Shown here one piece after another: positions 1-8,904 of a stretch of 64,000 bases of DNA; position 1 is the first letter of the stretch, and the number at the start of each line of letters is the position of its first letter. Source of the stretch: Chimonanthus salicifolius (lineage: Eukaryota; Streptophyta; Magnoliopsida; Laurales; Calycanthaceae); contig CM023541.1 in NCBI GenBank assembly GCA_013350335.1, positions 66,071,999 to 66,135,998 on the forward strand, given 5' to 3'. The notes under the pieces are model-generated. The model had not been told where the DNA came from. It did no database searches and worked only from the letters and a program-made list of their open reading frames with translations. The translations under genes and the position numbers were made by a program.

Positions 1-692
1 AGGACGGATGTGCCTAAGAGCTGCAAAAGGGAGTTGTTGGTGGAGACACACCAAACCAAGCTCTCTACCCATCCGGACAGCGCCAAGATGTACCATGATC
101 TTAAGAGGCACTATTGGCGGCATGGACTCAAGAGAGATGTGGCAGAGTTTGTTGCTCGCTACCTAACTTGTCAGAAGGTTAAGGTGGGACATCAGAAGCC
201 ACCGGGTTTATTCAAACCCTTATCTATACCGGAGTGGAAATGGGAGCGCATCTCCATGGATTTTGTGACAGGATTGTCAAGGTCTTCCAAAGGCCACGAT
301 GCAATATGGATCGTGGTGGACCGGTTGACCAAGTCTGCATATTTCCTTCTTGTCAAGACGACCGATTCATCGGAGACCTTGGGTCGACGGTACATCCGGG
401 ACATTATCAGACTACATGGTGTACCTCAGACTATTGTGTCCGACAGAGATGGTTGATTCACTAGCAGAGTATGGCAGAGCATGCAGTCAGCTATGGGGAC
501 CGACGTGTTGATTAGCACAGCATTCCACCCATAGATTGATGGACAGAGGCCGGTGAGCATGCGCTGATGGGATCGGAGTTGGTTGCGGAGACTACAGCCC
601 AAATCAAGGTGGTATGGGAACGACATGGCAATGAGGAAGCCAGCTGGGAACTGGAATCAGAAATGAGAGCAGCTCATCCGGAACTCTTCGTA
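1..692 (+). pseudogene. Ty3/Gypsy pol remnant: integrase zinc finger and catalytic core (Tekay-like)
   Basis: Open from the left edge to a TGA at 457-459 in the frame starting at base 1, so the gene begins outside the window. The protein aligns by eye with the integrase of element J (minus strand, 38773-40554): the HHCC zinc-finger region (HQTKLSTHP then YLTCQ), the first catalytic Asp in SMDFVTG and the second in SDRDG. In J the zinc finger reads CLTCQ; here the first Cys is Tyr, so a zinc ligand is lost. After the stop the frame continues with a second stop (HP, stop, IDGQR) and two deletions that join the core to a fragment matching J's TTQIK segment and then to the chromodomain-like tail ([16 protein letters not shown]). 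It is non-functional as it stands. Clade assignment rests on the tail motif and on resemblance to J. Confidence 0.88.
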
Positions 693-742
693 TGAGATGT
701 TTGAGACCTCTACTTCGCTCGAATTTTCGGGACGAAAATTTT

Positions 743-751
743 AAAAGAGGA
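743..751 (+). other. Polypurine tract before 3' LTR
   Basis: AAAAGAGGA lies seven bases before the LTR start at 758. The same block (TTTTAAAAGAGGATT) precedes the 3' LTR of element J on the other strand at 37931-37940. It would prime plus-strand synthesis during reverse transcription. Confidence 0.75.
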
Positions 752-3514
752 TTGTATTGTAATGGCCCGGAATTTGTAAAGTAATATATGTGTTATTATT
801 TATTTTTTTTATGGTGGAATTTGGAAATTGGATGGAATAGATAATAAATGGATCAAAATGTGGACAAAGGCCCAACTAGGGCCCAATGGATTATGGATTG
901 GATTTAAGTTTACTTAAAGGGTCAATGGTGGTCAATTGGGCCAAGGATGGTCAAATTGGGCCCAATACCCAATTGGGACCCAATGGATCAAGATGATGTA
1001 AGCCCTAAGGTACATGGGTAAGGGTGAATGTAATTGGGCCATGGGCCCAATGATGATCCAATTAGTCGGAATGGGTTGAATTAAATTTAAATCACCTAAG
1101 TTAATTTGAATTAAGCCAAGGTGATGTGGCCAATTGGGACCCACCTCCACCTCACTAATTGAGGTGGCGTGTGGACCAAGAATTGGTGGGGCCGGCCACC
1201 ATGGTTGACTTGGTCAACCATGGGTGGATTTTATGGAAGAAATTTAATGGAATTAAATTAAATGGGAATTAACTTAACCTAATTATCTAATTAATTAAAT
1301 GATTAAATTATTCAAATGAGGGTCAAATGGTCAAAAGGTGGAAAACCAAAAGCCATCTTATCTTAAGGTAAAAAGAAAAAAAACGTTGGGTAATGTGGTT
1401 GGGTCAAAAAGCATGAAAAATATCTAAGTTGGGTTGGTGGGAGAGTTAATGTGGAGTGTATTTTAGACAACCAAGAAATGAGATGACTTTTCATCTCATT
1501 CTCTCCACTCCAACGATCTATACTCTCTCCCTTTCTTGTTCTCCACCACCGTACCACACCCAAGGAAAAGGAGAGGAAGAAAACCAAGAGAAAGAGTAAG
1601 AAAAGCTTGGAAGAAAAGAGAGGAGAAAGGTGTAAGCTTGGGCTCATCACTCCAAGATCAAGACCTTGGGTTATTTATCTCCATCTTCTCCTCCCTTCCT
1701 CTCTCAAATCAAACCCTATCATGGCCAAACCCAAGCTATGGTGTCTTCACCATGGATCAAGCATCTTAGCCGTTCAAACAAGGAGAGGAAGAAGAAAGGA
1801 GGCCAAGGAAGCCGACGGGAGTGACGGAAGTCGGAGGAGGCGTCGGATTGTAAGTAATTCCTAAACAAGAGATTTGGATTTTTATGGTTTAAGTTTTGGG
1901 ATCCATTCTTGTTAAGTTTGATGGTGGCCAAATAATCATAGGCCTTGGATCTCAAATCCATCAAATGGAAGGATGGAAAAGTGGATAAATTAGGTTAAGG
2001 AAAAAATAAATACATTAAGGACATTATGTAATGAAATTCATTTAAGCATGAAATATGTGTGATTTTTGGAAGGAATTATGGTGAGTAATTAAGTAAGATT
2101 AAATGGGGTTTTTTAAGATCAAAACCATGGAAGGGGGATTTATGATTTTAAGATGTTAATGAATAAATGTTAGTGAAGTTAAAGAGTTTTAATGAGGAAA
2201 AGAATGGAGGATGATTTAGGGTTTGTAAGTGTTTAATGATTAAATGTGTTAGTTCTTTTTAAAGGGATCTTGAATGAAAATCATGGAAAGATGGCTTATG
2301 TTTTTCTTAAGGTGCTAATGATTAAATGTGGTGATAATTTTAAAGGGGTTTAAATGAGGAAATGCATGGGAGATGTGAATGATGTTAATGACCTCAAAAA
2401 ATGGTAGGTGTTTAAGTGAATTATTAGGGTTTATAAATAATGGAAACCATGGAGGATGATTTAGGGTTTTAAGATTTTAATGGTTAAATGTAGGTAATTA
2501 AGGATCATTAATGGAGTTTTTAGGGTTATGTGTTTGTAAATTTAAATGGGTTTGGAGGGATGGAAGATAATGAAGGTAACTAATGAATTTTTAGGGTTGT
2601 AAATGGTAAATGTTGGAAAAATTAAAGGGGTTTAAATAAGGAAAAATAAATGGGAGTTATGGTTAAACTAATGGACCAAAATGTATTTCATGATGATTAA
2701 GGAAGGATGATTTAAATGTATGAGTTAAAATCCCTCATAGTTGGACTTATGTGTGTGTTTAAATTAATGGGGAATAGGTCATGATTAAAGGGGTCATTAA
2801 TGGACTCAAGAATGTATCAAGTGATGATCAAAGTTGATGATTTAAATGCATGATGTAAACCTCCTCATGGGAGGGCTTATTATGGATCTAAATGTGGTGA
2901 AAAAGACCCAAGGAAAAGTGGGGATTAGGTTGAATTAAAGGGGCTAGTTTTAATAAAGCCCATGACTCATTGAGAGTCCTCTTTGGGCTAAGGTTTAAGG
3001 TGTGTGCATGTGTTTAAAAATTAATGGAATTAGGTTAATTAGATGGTTGAGGTAAGTGGTCTTGTTGTATGGTTAATGGATCAATTAGGGACCCAGGATG
3101 TGGTTAAGAATGATGATTCAATTGTAAGTCATTTTATGGACTAAGGAAGGGTGTGTGTATGTGGTTGGATGAATGGAGAAATTAGGCTAAGTTAAGGACT
3201 AAATTATTAATATGCATATCATGGTTAATGAGACATCAATGGAACCATTTTGTGAATCAATTAATGGTCTAAGTTATGGATCAATTATGGACCATAATGT
3301 ACATGGATCAAGTAAATGAGTAACCATGGAAGGGTAGTGGCAAAACCGTAAATATTGGCCAAAATGAAGAAACCCATGGGAGGTGGTCATGGACCTAGGG
3401 ACTCTAAGTAACAACCTTATGAGTGATTAATAAAGCCTAGGGTGGCTGGTTTTTAGACTCATATGATTAAAATATTTAATGGAATAAATGGGACCCGCAA
3501 AACTTAGTTAGTGA

Positions 3515-3541
3515 GGTTCGGCCATGGTATATGGCCGAACC
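3515..3541 (+). repeat. Single GGTTCGGCCAT hairpin
   Basis: Left arm GGTTCGGCCAT, loop GGTAT, right arm ATGGCCGAACC: a perfect 11-bp stem. It is the only intact copy in this LTR of the hairpin that forms arrays in six other LTRs of the window. Confidence 0.85.
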
Positions 3542-3986
3542 CCACTAAGATGTGATTTATGGACTTAAATGGTTAATACATTGACTAATTGATATGTATA
3601 ATAAGGTACCGGACATCGCAAACGGTGCGTGATCGGCGACCGGGTCTGTCGGACGGAAACGGAAGAAAGAACGCTAATCGGTATTCGGTAGGATTCCTAC
3701 CTTTTTGTAAGCCATGGATTGAGTGATGGTTTCTTTGAATTAGTTTGGAAATTATATGGTATGTTTTAAGATTGGTTTTGAATTATGTATTATGTAGGGG
3801 TTTTTACTTGATTTATTCCGGTAAGCATATGATTAGGTTAAAATGGATTTTAATGCTATGATGTGATTATTGAGGCTTTGCTTGATCTATTTTGGGTAAT
3901 CAAGTTATATGTTTTATTGATGGGATTCTTTTTAAATGTCATGGTTTGTTATTATATTCATTACATGGCATATGGCATCTACATCT

Positions 3987-3994
3987 CATGCATG
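3987..3994 (+). promoter_or_regulatory. RY palindrome CATGCATG, conserved LTR module
   Basis: CATGCATG sits in the block CATCTCATGCATGGCATGG. The same 8-mer is at the equivalent place in almost every LTR of the window: 7373, 9229, 17347, 22577, 35092, 42011, 45911, 54074, 59575 and 60761. Only the LTR at 11208-14485 has TATGCATG. CATGCATG is the core of the plant RY element bound by B3-domain regulators of the ABI3/FUS3/LEC2 family. A regulatory role here is inference. Confidence 0.5.
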
Positions 3995-4126
3995 GCATGG
4001 GAGGGATATGACACGGGAAGGATGAAATGAAACCGAAGTCCATACACCGTTGGGGCGACCGATAAACAGACATGGAGATATTTTGATGTGTTTGATGTAT
4101 CAGGGATGTTGTATGTAATTATGATA

Positions 4127-4346
4127 CCTTGATGATGGTTCTTCCATCAAGGGGGATTATTTGTAATTGTTTTATATCTGGACGAGGTTTTACCGTCCAG
4201 GGGAATGATTTGTGATTGTTTTATATCTGGACGAGGTTTTGCCGTCCAAGGGGATGATTTGTGATTGTTTTATATCTGGACGAGGTTTTGCCGTCCAGGG
4301 GGATGATTTGTGATTGTTTGTATCTTGACGAGGTTTTGCCGTCAAG
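4127..4346 (+). repeat. Five tandem hairpins, about 49-bp period, with compensatory stems
   Basis: Hairpins occupy 4127-4152, 4178-4200, 4227-4250, 4276-4298 and 4324-4346. Arms are CCTTGATG with CATCAAGG in the first, CTGGACG with CGTCCAG in the middle three (the third has a mismatch at its outermost pair), and CTTGACG with CGTCAAG in the last. When one arm changes, the other changes to match. Loops of the last four are of the type AGGTTTTGC. A single CTTGACG/CGTCAAG hairpin is at the matching place in 14541-18313 and in both LTRs of element J. Confidence 0.85.
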
Positions 4347-4825
4347 GGGGATATGACAGCATGATAGTATGGATGATGGGTGGGATTCATAACACGGACA
4401 CCCATGGCATAGCATTCATTTTATGGTTTTCGTTATACTATTATCTATATGCTTTGTTATCACTAATCCATGTGTTAGCCCTACTCGGAGTCCTACTGGG
4501 CGCGTTGTCTAACGCCCTACTTCTACCCTAGCTGATGACGCAGGAAATGCCGGAGCAGAAGGACGGGACGGGAGCCAAGCTTAGAAGCTTGGGGAGGCGA
4601 ACTGTTTACTTTATTAAAGTTTATTTTTGGGAAATGTATATTTGAACAGTTTAGCTTATTGGACTGTATAATTAGATTACTCTTATATTTTGTTTTATTT
4701 TGGAAGTTGAGACGTTGTGATATTTTAGTAATATTATGAATGTTATCTTCCCTGCTATCTCAAATTTGTAGGATAGTCTTTATTGTTAATTCCGCACTTA
4801 GTTGTAATATTCCTTGAGCTTACGT

Positions 4826-4915
4826 CTACGTGTGAGCTGTTCTTCGTGGACTTCGTTCCACGCACACGTAGGGTTGGCCAGTTAAGGGCCGGGCTTTAGA
4901 AGCTCGGACTTAACT
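4826..4915 (+). other. Two conserved stem-loops near the LTR end
   Basis: Stem-loop 1 (4826-4871) pairs CTACGTGTG with CACACGTAG and has an inner stem CGTGGA with TCCACG. Stem-loop 2 (4880-4915) pairs AGTTAAGGGCCGGGCTT with AAGCTCGGACTTAACT with few mismatches. Both recur in nearly all related LTRs with changed but still pairing bases. They lie within 180 bp of the primer binding site, so a role in the RNA leader (packaging, dimerisation or priming) is possible but unproven. Confidence 0.7.
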
Positions 4916-5004
4916 CGCGTCGTGACGTCCGCGCCCTTTGTCACTATGGAAAAAAAAAAAAAAATAGACTCTGATTTAAGGTGAAAAGGGGCGGGTGTTA
5001 CAGT

Positions 5005-5016
5005 TGGTATCAGAGC
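5005..5016 (+). other. Primer binding site (tRNA initiator Met type)
   Basis: TGGTATCAGAGC starts three bases after the LTR end, the usual PBS of plant Gypsy elements complementary to the 3' end of initiator tRNA-Met. The same motif is on the minus strand at 41021-41032 next to the 5' LTR of element J. Confidence 0.9.
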
Positions 5017-5482
5017 GAACTTGGAAGAATGAATCTCTCGAAGTAAGTCTAAGACGGTTGCATGTCTCACTGACAGCTAAGAATCCCAACCGACCGACTC
5101 TTTGGAGTCCGCTGCACGGGGGCCGGGTTAATTTACTTCGATTGACTCAAACGGAAGTATTCAATCTGAGAACAACGTCTGACGAAAAGGAATGATAGCA
5201 AGGGAAGAAAAAAAAAAATTCATCCTAAGTTAGATTTATCAAACGTATCAATATAGGGCTTATTTCCCCTGAAAATGAGAACACAATACTTTGATACTTA
5301 GGAAATCTCCCCCCCCCAAATTGTTGAAACAGTGATAGATTTATCAAACGTAGCAAAGTAGGATGCAATTCCCCGGTATTTCCATATTTGAACAACAAAC
5401 GATAGGAATTTAGAGATCCCCCCCAGAAACAAAGGAAAAACAAGCGTGCTTATTTGGCAACTTTCCCCAAACAAAATACATT
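5017..5482 (+). other. Retroelement leader after PBS
   Basis: The first ~190 bp match, by eye, the leader of element J read from 41020 downward (GAATGAATCTCTCGAAGTA, then a block around TCCGCTGCACGGGGGCCGG). From 5227 it has two imperfect ~110-bp repeats, each starting near GATTTATCAAACGTA and holding a C-tract (5309-5317, 5417-5424). No start codon that opens a gag-like frame is seen here. Confidence 0.75.
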
Positions 5483-5924
5483 GTGATATGCATAATGAAT
5501 TCCCCAAAATTTGGATTGGTTTTATTGGAAATTTCTGTTGATGATTTTTGTGTTCTATTGTATTCTATGAATACAGATATGTCAAGTGACGGGGAGTGTA
5601 CGGAATTATGGGATAAGGAAACCCCTAGCTGTTCCATAGATTTGGTGTCCGCTTCTAGCATAGAAGTTGGTATGGACTTTCAGGAGGGACCTTCCAAGAA
5701 AGATGAAGAGGATTTAGCATCTCTTCCTGAAGAGGATGTGGAAGACTTTCCGGTGATAAAAGAGTCGGTAGGGGAAAATAGAACCCGATTATATGCGCGA
5801 GTTGTACAACCAAGTTGGGCACAACTGTACATACTGCCCCTACCCTCTTGAAGTGGTATGCCGGGTTTGTGGACTACCTGGACACTGGAAAGAAAGGACT
5901 AACGGTACTTATATTGGAGGATAA
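5483..5924 (+). pseudogene. Unrecognised acidic ORF with frame-shifted Cys/His zinc-finger-like tail
   Basis: A 122-codon frame (5483-5851) encodes an acidic protein, with a better start at the ATG before SSDGECTELW. It ends at a TGA at 5849. In the +1 frame over its end, and beyond it to the TAA at 5922-5924, the translation is Cys/His-rich: NCTYC, seven residues, then CRVCGLPGHWKERTN, giving the spacing C-x2-C-x7-C-x2-C-x4-H. That resembles a zinc finger or a CCHC knuckle lacking the last Cys. It sits where gag is expected after PBS and leader, but does not resemble the gag start of element J. It may be a diverged gag, a captured cellular fragment, or chance. No function is assigned. Confidence 0.35.
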
Positions 5925-7320
5925 TTAATGATTTTAGGGTTTTAAATGAATGAAATATGTGTGATATTAAATTGCACAAGCATGCTTGTATTGTGAGTGC
6001 ATGTGAATATACATGTATTGAATTCTTATTGTTGAGTGTATGAGGTGATGAAATGAGGAAAGACTAATAGTTATGATCATACTAATTAAGTGAGGAAAGA
6101 GTATGTAAAAATGTGCAATGATGAACTACATGCATCAAATGATAATAAGAGGCATGAACTTTTGATGTGGGTTATATGTTGTATATGTTTTTGAGTGAGA
6201 TAAATGTGAATAAAAAGGGTGGGGAGTTTTTGATAATGTGATATATGGGTATACTTGGGGGATGGTACAATGGTTTTTAGAAATGGCTTTTATATTGGTG
6301 ATGACCCATGGCTTGATAATTTGTCATGACCCAAGTGAAGAGATTTATGTTATGACATATAATGGGTGATGATGTAAACATTTTGTGAGGGGGTATAAGA
6401 AGTTCTCATATGAACAAAGTGCCATTTGAGAGATGTTGGATAAACAATGTACTTGAAAGAGACCAGAATGCATGGGTTAACTTGCCACATGAAACTCGTG
6501 AGAGGATGACACTATGAGGAGAATGTGAAGGGTCTAGCTTGCAAAGACTAATATGTTGTATGAAAACCTTGTATGTATAATGCAATTGCATTCTCCCAAT
6601 GTGTAGTGTAGATTATGAACGAGTGATGATAGGCCTTGAAATGGGTTTATGGCCTTAAAAGGCATGAATGAATGATGGACCATGAATTTATGAAAATATT
6701 TTATTTAGTGATTGCATGATGATTCCCTATGATGTTACAAAATTGTGAATTATCAATCATTGCAATGAGTTTATATGATATTGTTTTGATAATTGATTCT
6801 AGACAATGAATAGTCATTGAGGAACAAGGATGTGTTATAGATTATGTATATGATGATGAGTTCATAAAGTGCTGTGAGTTGTGAATATGTAGTATGCATG
6901 AAGAGGCTGTGATATGCCAATGCGTTTGGTTGGAAACCTAAGTGGGGCTGATGAATAATTCTAAAGATTAGGAATTTGTAGATAGTCATGGATTGATGCC
7001 GGACATTAGCATTATGATAGACATTTGATTTCGTAGTCGACACATGGGTCGTATATTAGACCTGTTAGCCCTATGATAGACAGAATAGTCCTACGAAGGT
7101 ATTAGTTATGCCCATGAATGGATTATACCCATAGGAGGGTTATATTCATGGATGGTTAGTAACCATGGATGTGTATAACCATGGATGAGGGTTCCCATGG
7201 TGGCTTGGATTGATGTCGGGTATTGGTATTGTAGGAGTTATGAACAAAAGGGTTAGTCACATAGTGACTTATGTGCAAATGAAGAGGTGCTAAGTTTTGG
7301 AGAGGTAGTTAATGGGAAAG
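5925..7320. other. AT-rich non-coding region, unassigned
   Basis: About 1.4 kb rich in ATGA/TGAT words with no convincing reading frame. Its beginning (GATTTTAGGGTTTTAAATGA) recalls the AT-rich mid-part of the LTRs. 7080-7200 holds short imperfect repeats around CCCATGAATGGATTATA and AACCATGGATG. No LTR end, PBS or polypurine tract could be placed. It is probably the non-coding remainder of the internal region opened at 5003, up to the broken edge of the next LTR. Confidence 0.4.
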
Positions 7321-7767
7321 ATAGGAAACACCGAATGGAGCATGGACTCCTTCCTCATGTTCCCTCCCATGCCATGCATGAGATCATGAATGCACAATTG
7401 TCATTTTGTATCAAAATACATATTTGATTGAAAAACAATTCATAAGCATATTCCATTCATTTAACAACAAATGATTCATCATATTCGTAAATCAAACCAA
7501 AAACTCATACATATGTAGATCCCTATGCATTTCAATAAGGTAGAAATCCTACCAAATTTCAGTTTACTGTCCTTGCTGTTCCATGAAGATATCGGTCACC
7601 GATCATGTCAAAACCGATCGTACACCTTTTTGTGAAATCCTATTACCTTAACAAATTCATCATACACATATGTTAATTTAATTATCCATTCAATTCCCAT
7701 CATCCTTTACCTCATCCAGATAAACTTAAACAATCTGGAAAAATTATATTTAAAAATTTCACTTTTA

Positions 7768-8170
7768 AATTCAGTCGACTGAATCAAGAATGCAGTCGAC
7801 TGAACCTGGCAGATTACCGTCTACTGCCCATCCTGTGGATGGTAGAAACCCGTCCCGCGGACGATAGAAACCGTCCATAGACAGTGCAATCTGTCCATAG
7901 ACAACACCCTATCCATGTCTGTTACTCGTCCGCAGACGGTCGAAACCTGTCCCGCGGAAGATAGAAACCCGTCCGCAGACAGTGCAATCCGTCCGCAGAC
8001 AACACCCTATCTATGTCTGTTACCCGTCCGCAGATGGTTGAAACCCGTCCCGCGGACAATAGAAACCTGTTCGTTGATAGTGCAATCCTTCCGCAGACAA
8101 CATCCTATCCATGTCTGTTACCCATCCACGGACAGTAGTACCCGTCCAGCAGACAGTGTAACCCGTGTTC
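7768..8170 (-). repeat. Palindrome and ~98-bp tandem array in E5
   Basis: It starts with two copies of the palindrome-bearing TTCAGTCGACTGAA/GCAGTCGACTGAA, then switches to a tandem array. The marker TATCCATGTCTGTTAC recurs at 7910, 8009 and 8106, a period of 97-99 bp. Units contain several short inverted repeats, for example CCGTC-CGCA-GACGG and CGTCC-CGC-GGACG. The array occupies the same LTR position as the hairpin cassettes of the other copies. Confidence 0.85.
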
Positions 8171-8904
8171 AATCCTCTTTTGTTTGCATGTTTTACATTC
8201 TTTTCTTCATGAAATCTCCCCTTATCCTTTTTAAACATGTATTAAATCATTTATACATAAAAATCAGTGGACATACACTAACCAAAGTTAGGGTCTTGTC
8301 CATTTATCCTTTCAAACTTGTTTCATATTATAAATCGAACACCACCTTTCTTTGTGTTTCAACCATTTCCATCCTCTATATGGTTTTCCAATCACATGGC
8401 CTTAACATAATTCGGCCATCCATTTCAAATCAGTATATGGAATCCATAGGTTCGGCCAAATCATGGCCAAATGTATGGCTTCCCTTGGTCTTAACCTTAA
8501 TCCTATAACGCCCCGCCCTTTTTCACTCGCTTTTCTTTCCGTAAATCAGAGTCTATTTTTTTTTTTTAATAAACAAAGAGTGATTAGGTCCATGAAAACG
8601 GTTCACACATAACAATATAGACTTGTGGAATAAAATCATAACATGCGAAATTATAATAGAACCAAGTTTTATTCCATTCAGATAACAAAGTACGTGAAGT
8701 CTTTAATCAATAATTATCGTAACATAATTATCCAATCAACATCCGACCATAGCAAATATTATCTAAGTTATTACATTCCGAAATCTAGATACTCAAAATA
8801 CAAGTCCATGAGTATCTTAATCAAAGTATAAAAATAACAGCATCCAAGCTCCTATGCCTGGTCCGTTTCGCGTTCCTCTTTCCCCTTGTTTCCTGTATCA
8901 TCAA

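Larger units (their letters stand above)
1850..4531 (+). other. Predicted LTR-resident intron (E1)
   Basis: The donor-like GTAAGT follows a GA-rich stretch (AGGAAGAAG types) at 1780-1849. The acceptor block at 4509-4531 has CTAAC as a possible branch point, then a pyrimidine-rich run ending CTACCCTAG. Both ends recur at equivalent places in the other LTRs. Predicted length is 2,682 bp. Splicing is inferred from consensus sites and recurrence only. Confidence 0.45.
758..5002 (+). mobile_element. Long LTR shared by two internal regions (E1 LTR)
   Basis: Starts TGTAATGGCCCGGAATTTG immediately after a polypurine tract and ends GGGCGGGTGTTACA immediately before a tRNA-iMet-type primer binding site at 5005. 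Length is 4,245 bp, the longest of the related LTRs here (3.1-3.8 kb for the others). Because pol lies to the left and a leader lies to the right, this single LTR is both the 3' LTR of one unit and the 5' LTR of another, the product expected from LTR-LTR recombination between copies. It has the family's modules in order: donor-like site near 1850, one hairpin at 3515, RY palindrome at 3987, tandem hairpins at 4127-4346, acceptor block at 4509-4531, and paired stem-loops at 4826-4915. Target duplications cannot be assessed because neither outer end is visible. Confidence 0.85.

Noticed and set aside
5005..5016. tRNA-related sequence
   Set aside because: It is a 12-base primer binding site complementary to a tRNA 3' end, not a tRNA gene; no cloverleaf is present.
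7080..7250. Left end of E5 with GTTAT duplication
   Set aside because: Several GTTAT words occur here, but none is followed by TGTAAC or any LTR-end sequence, so no target duplication can be claimed.
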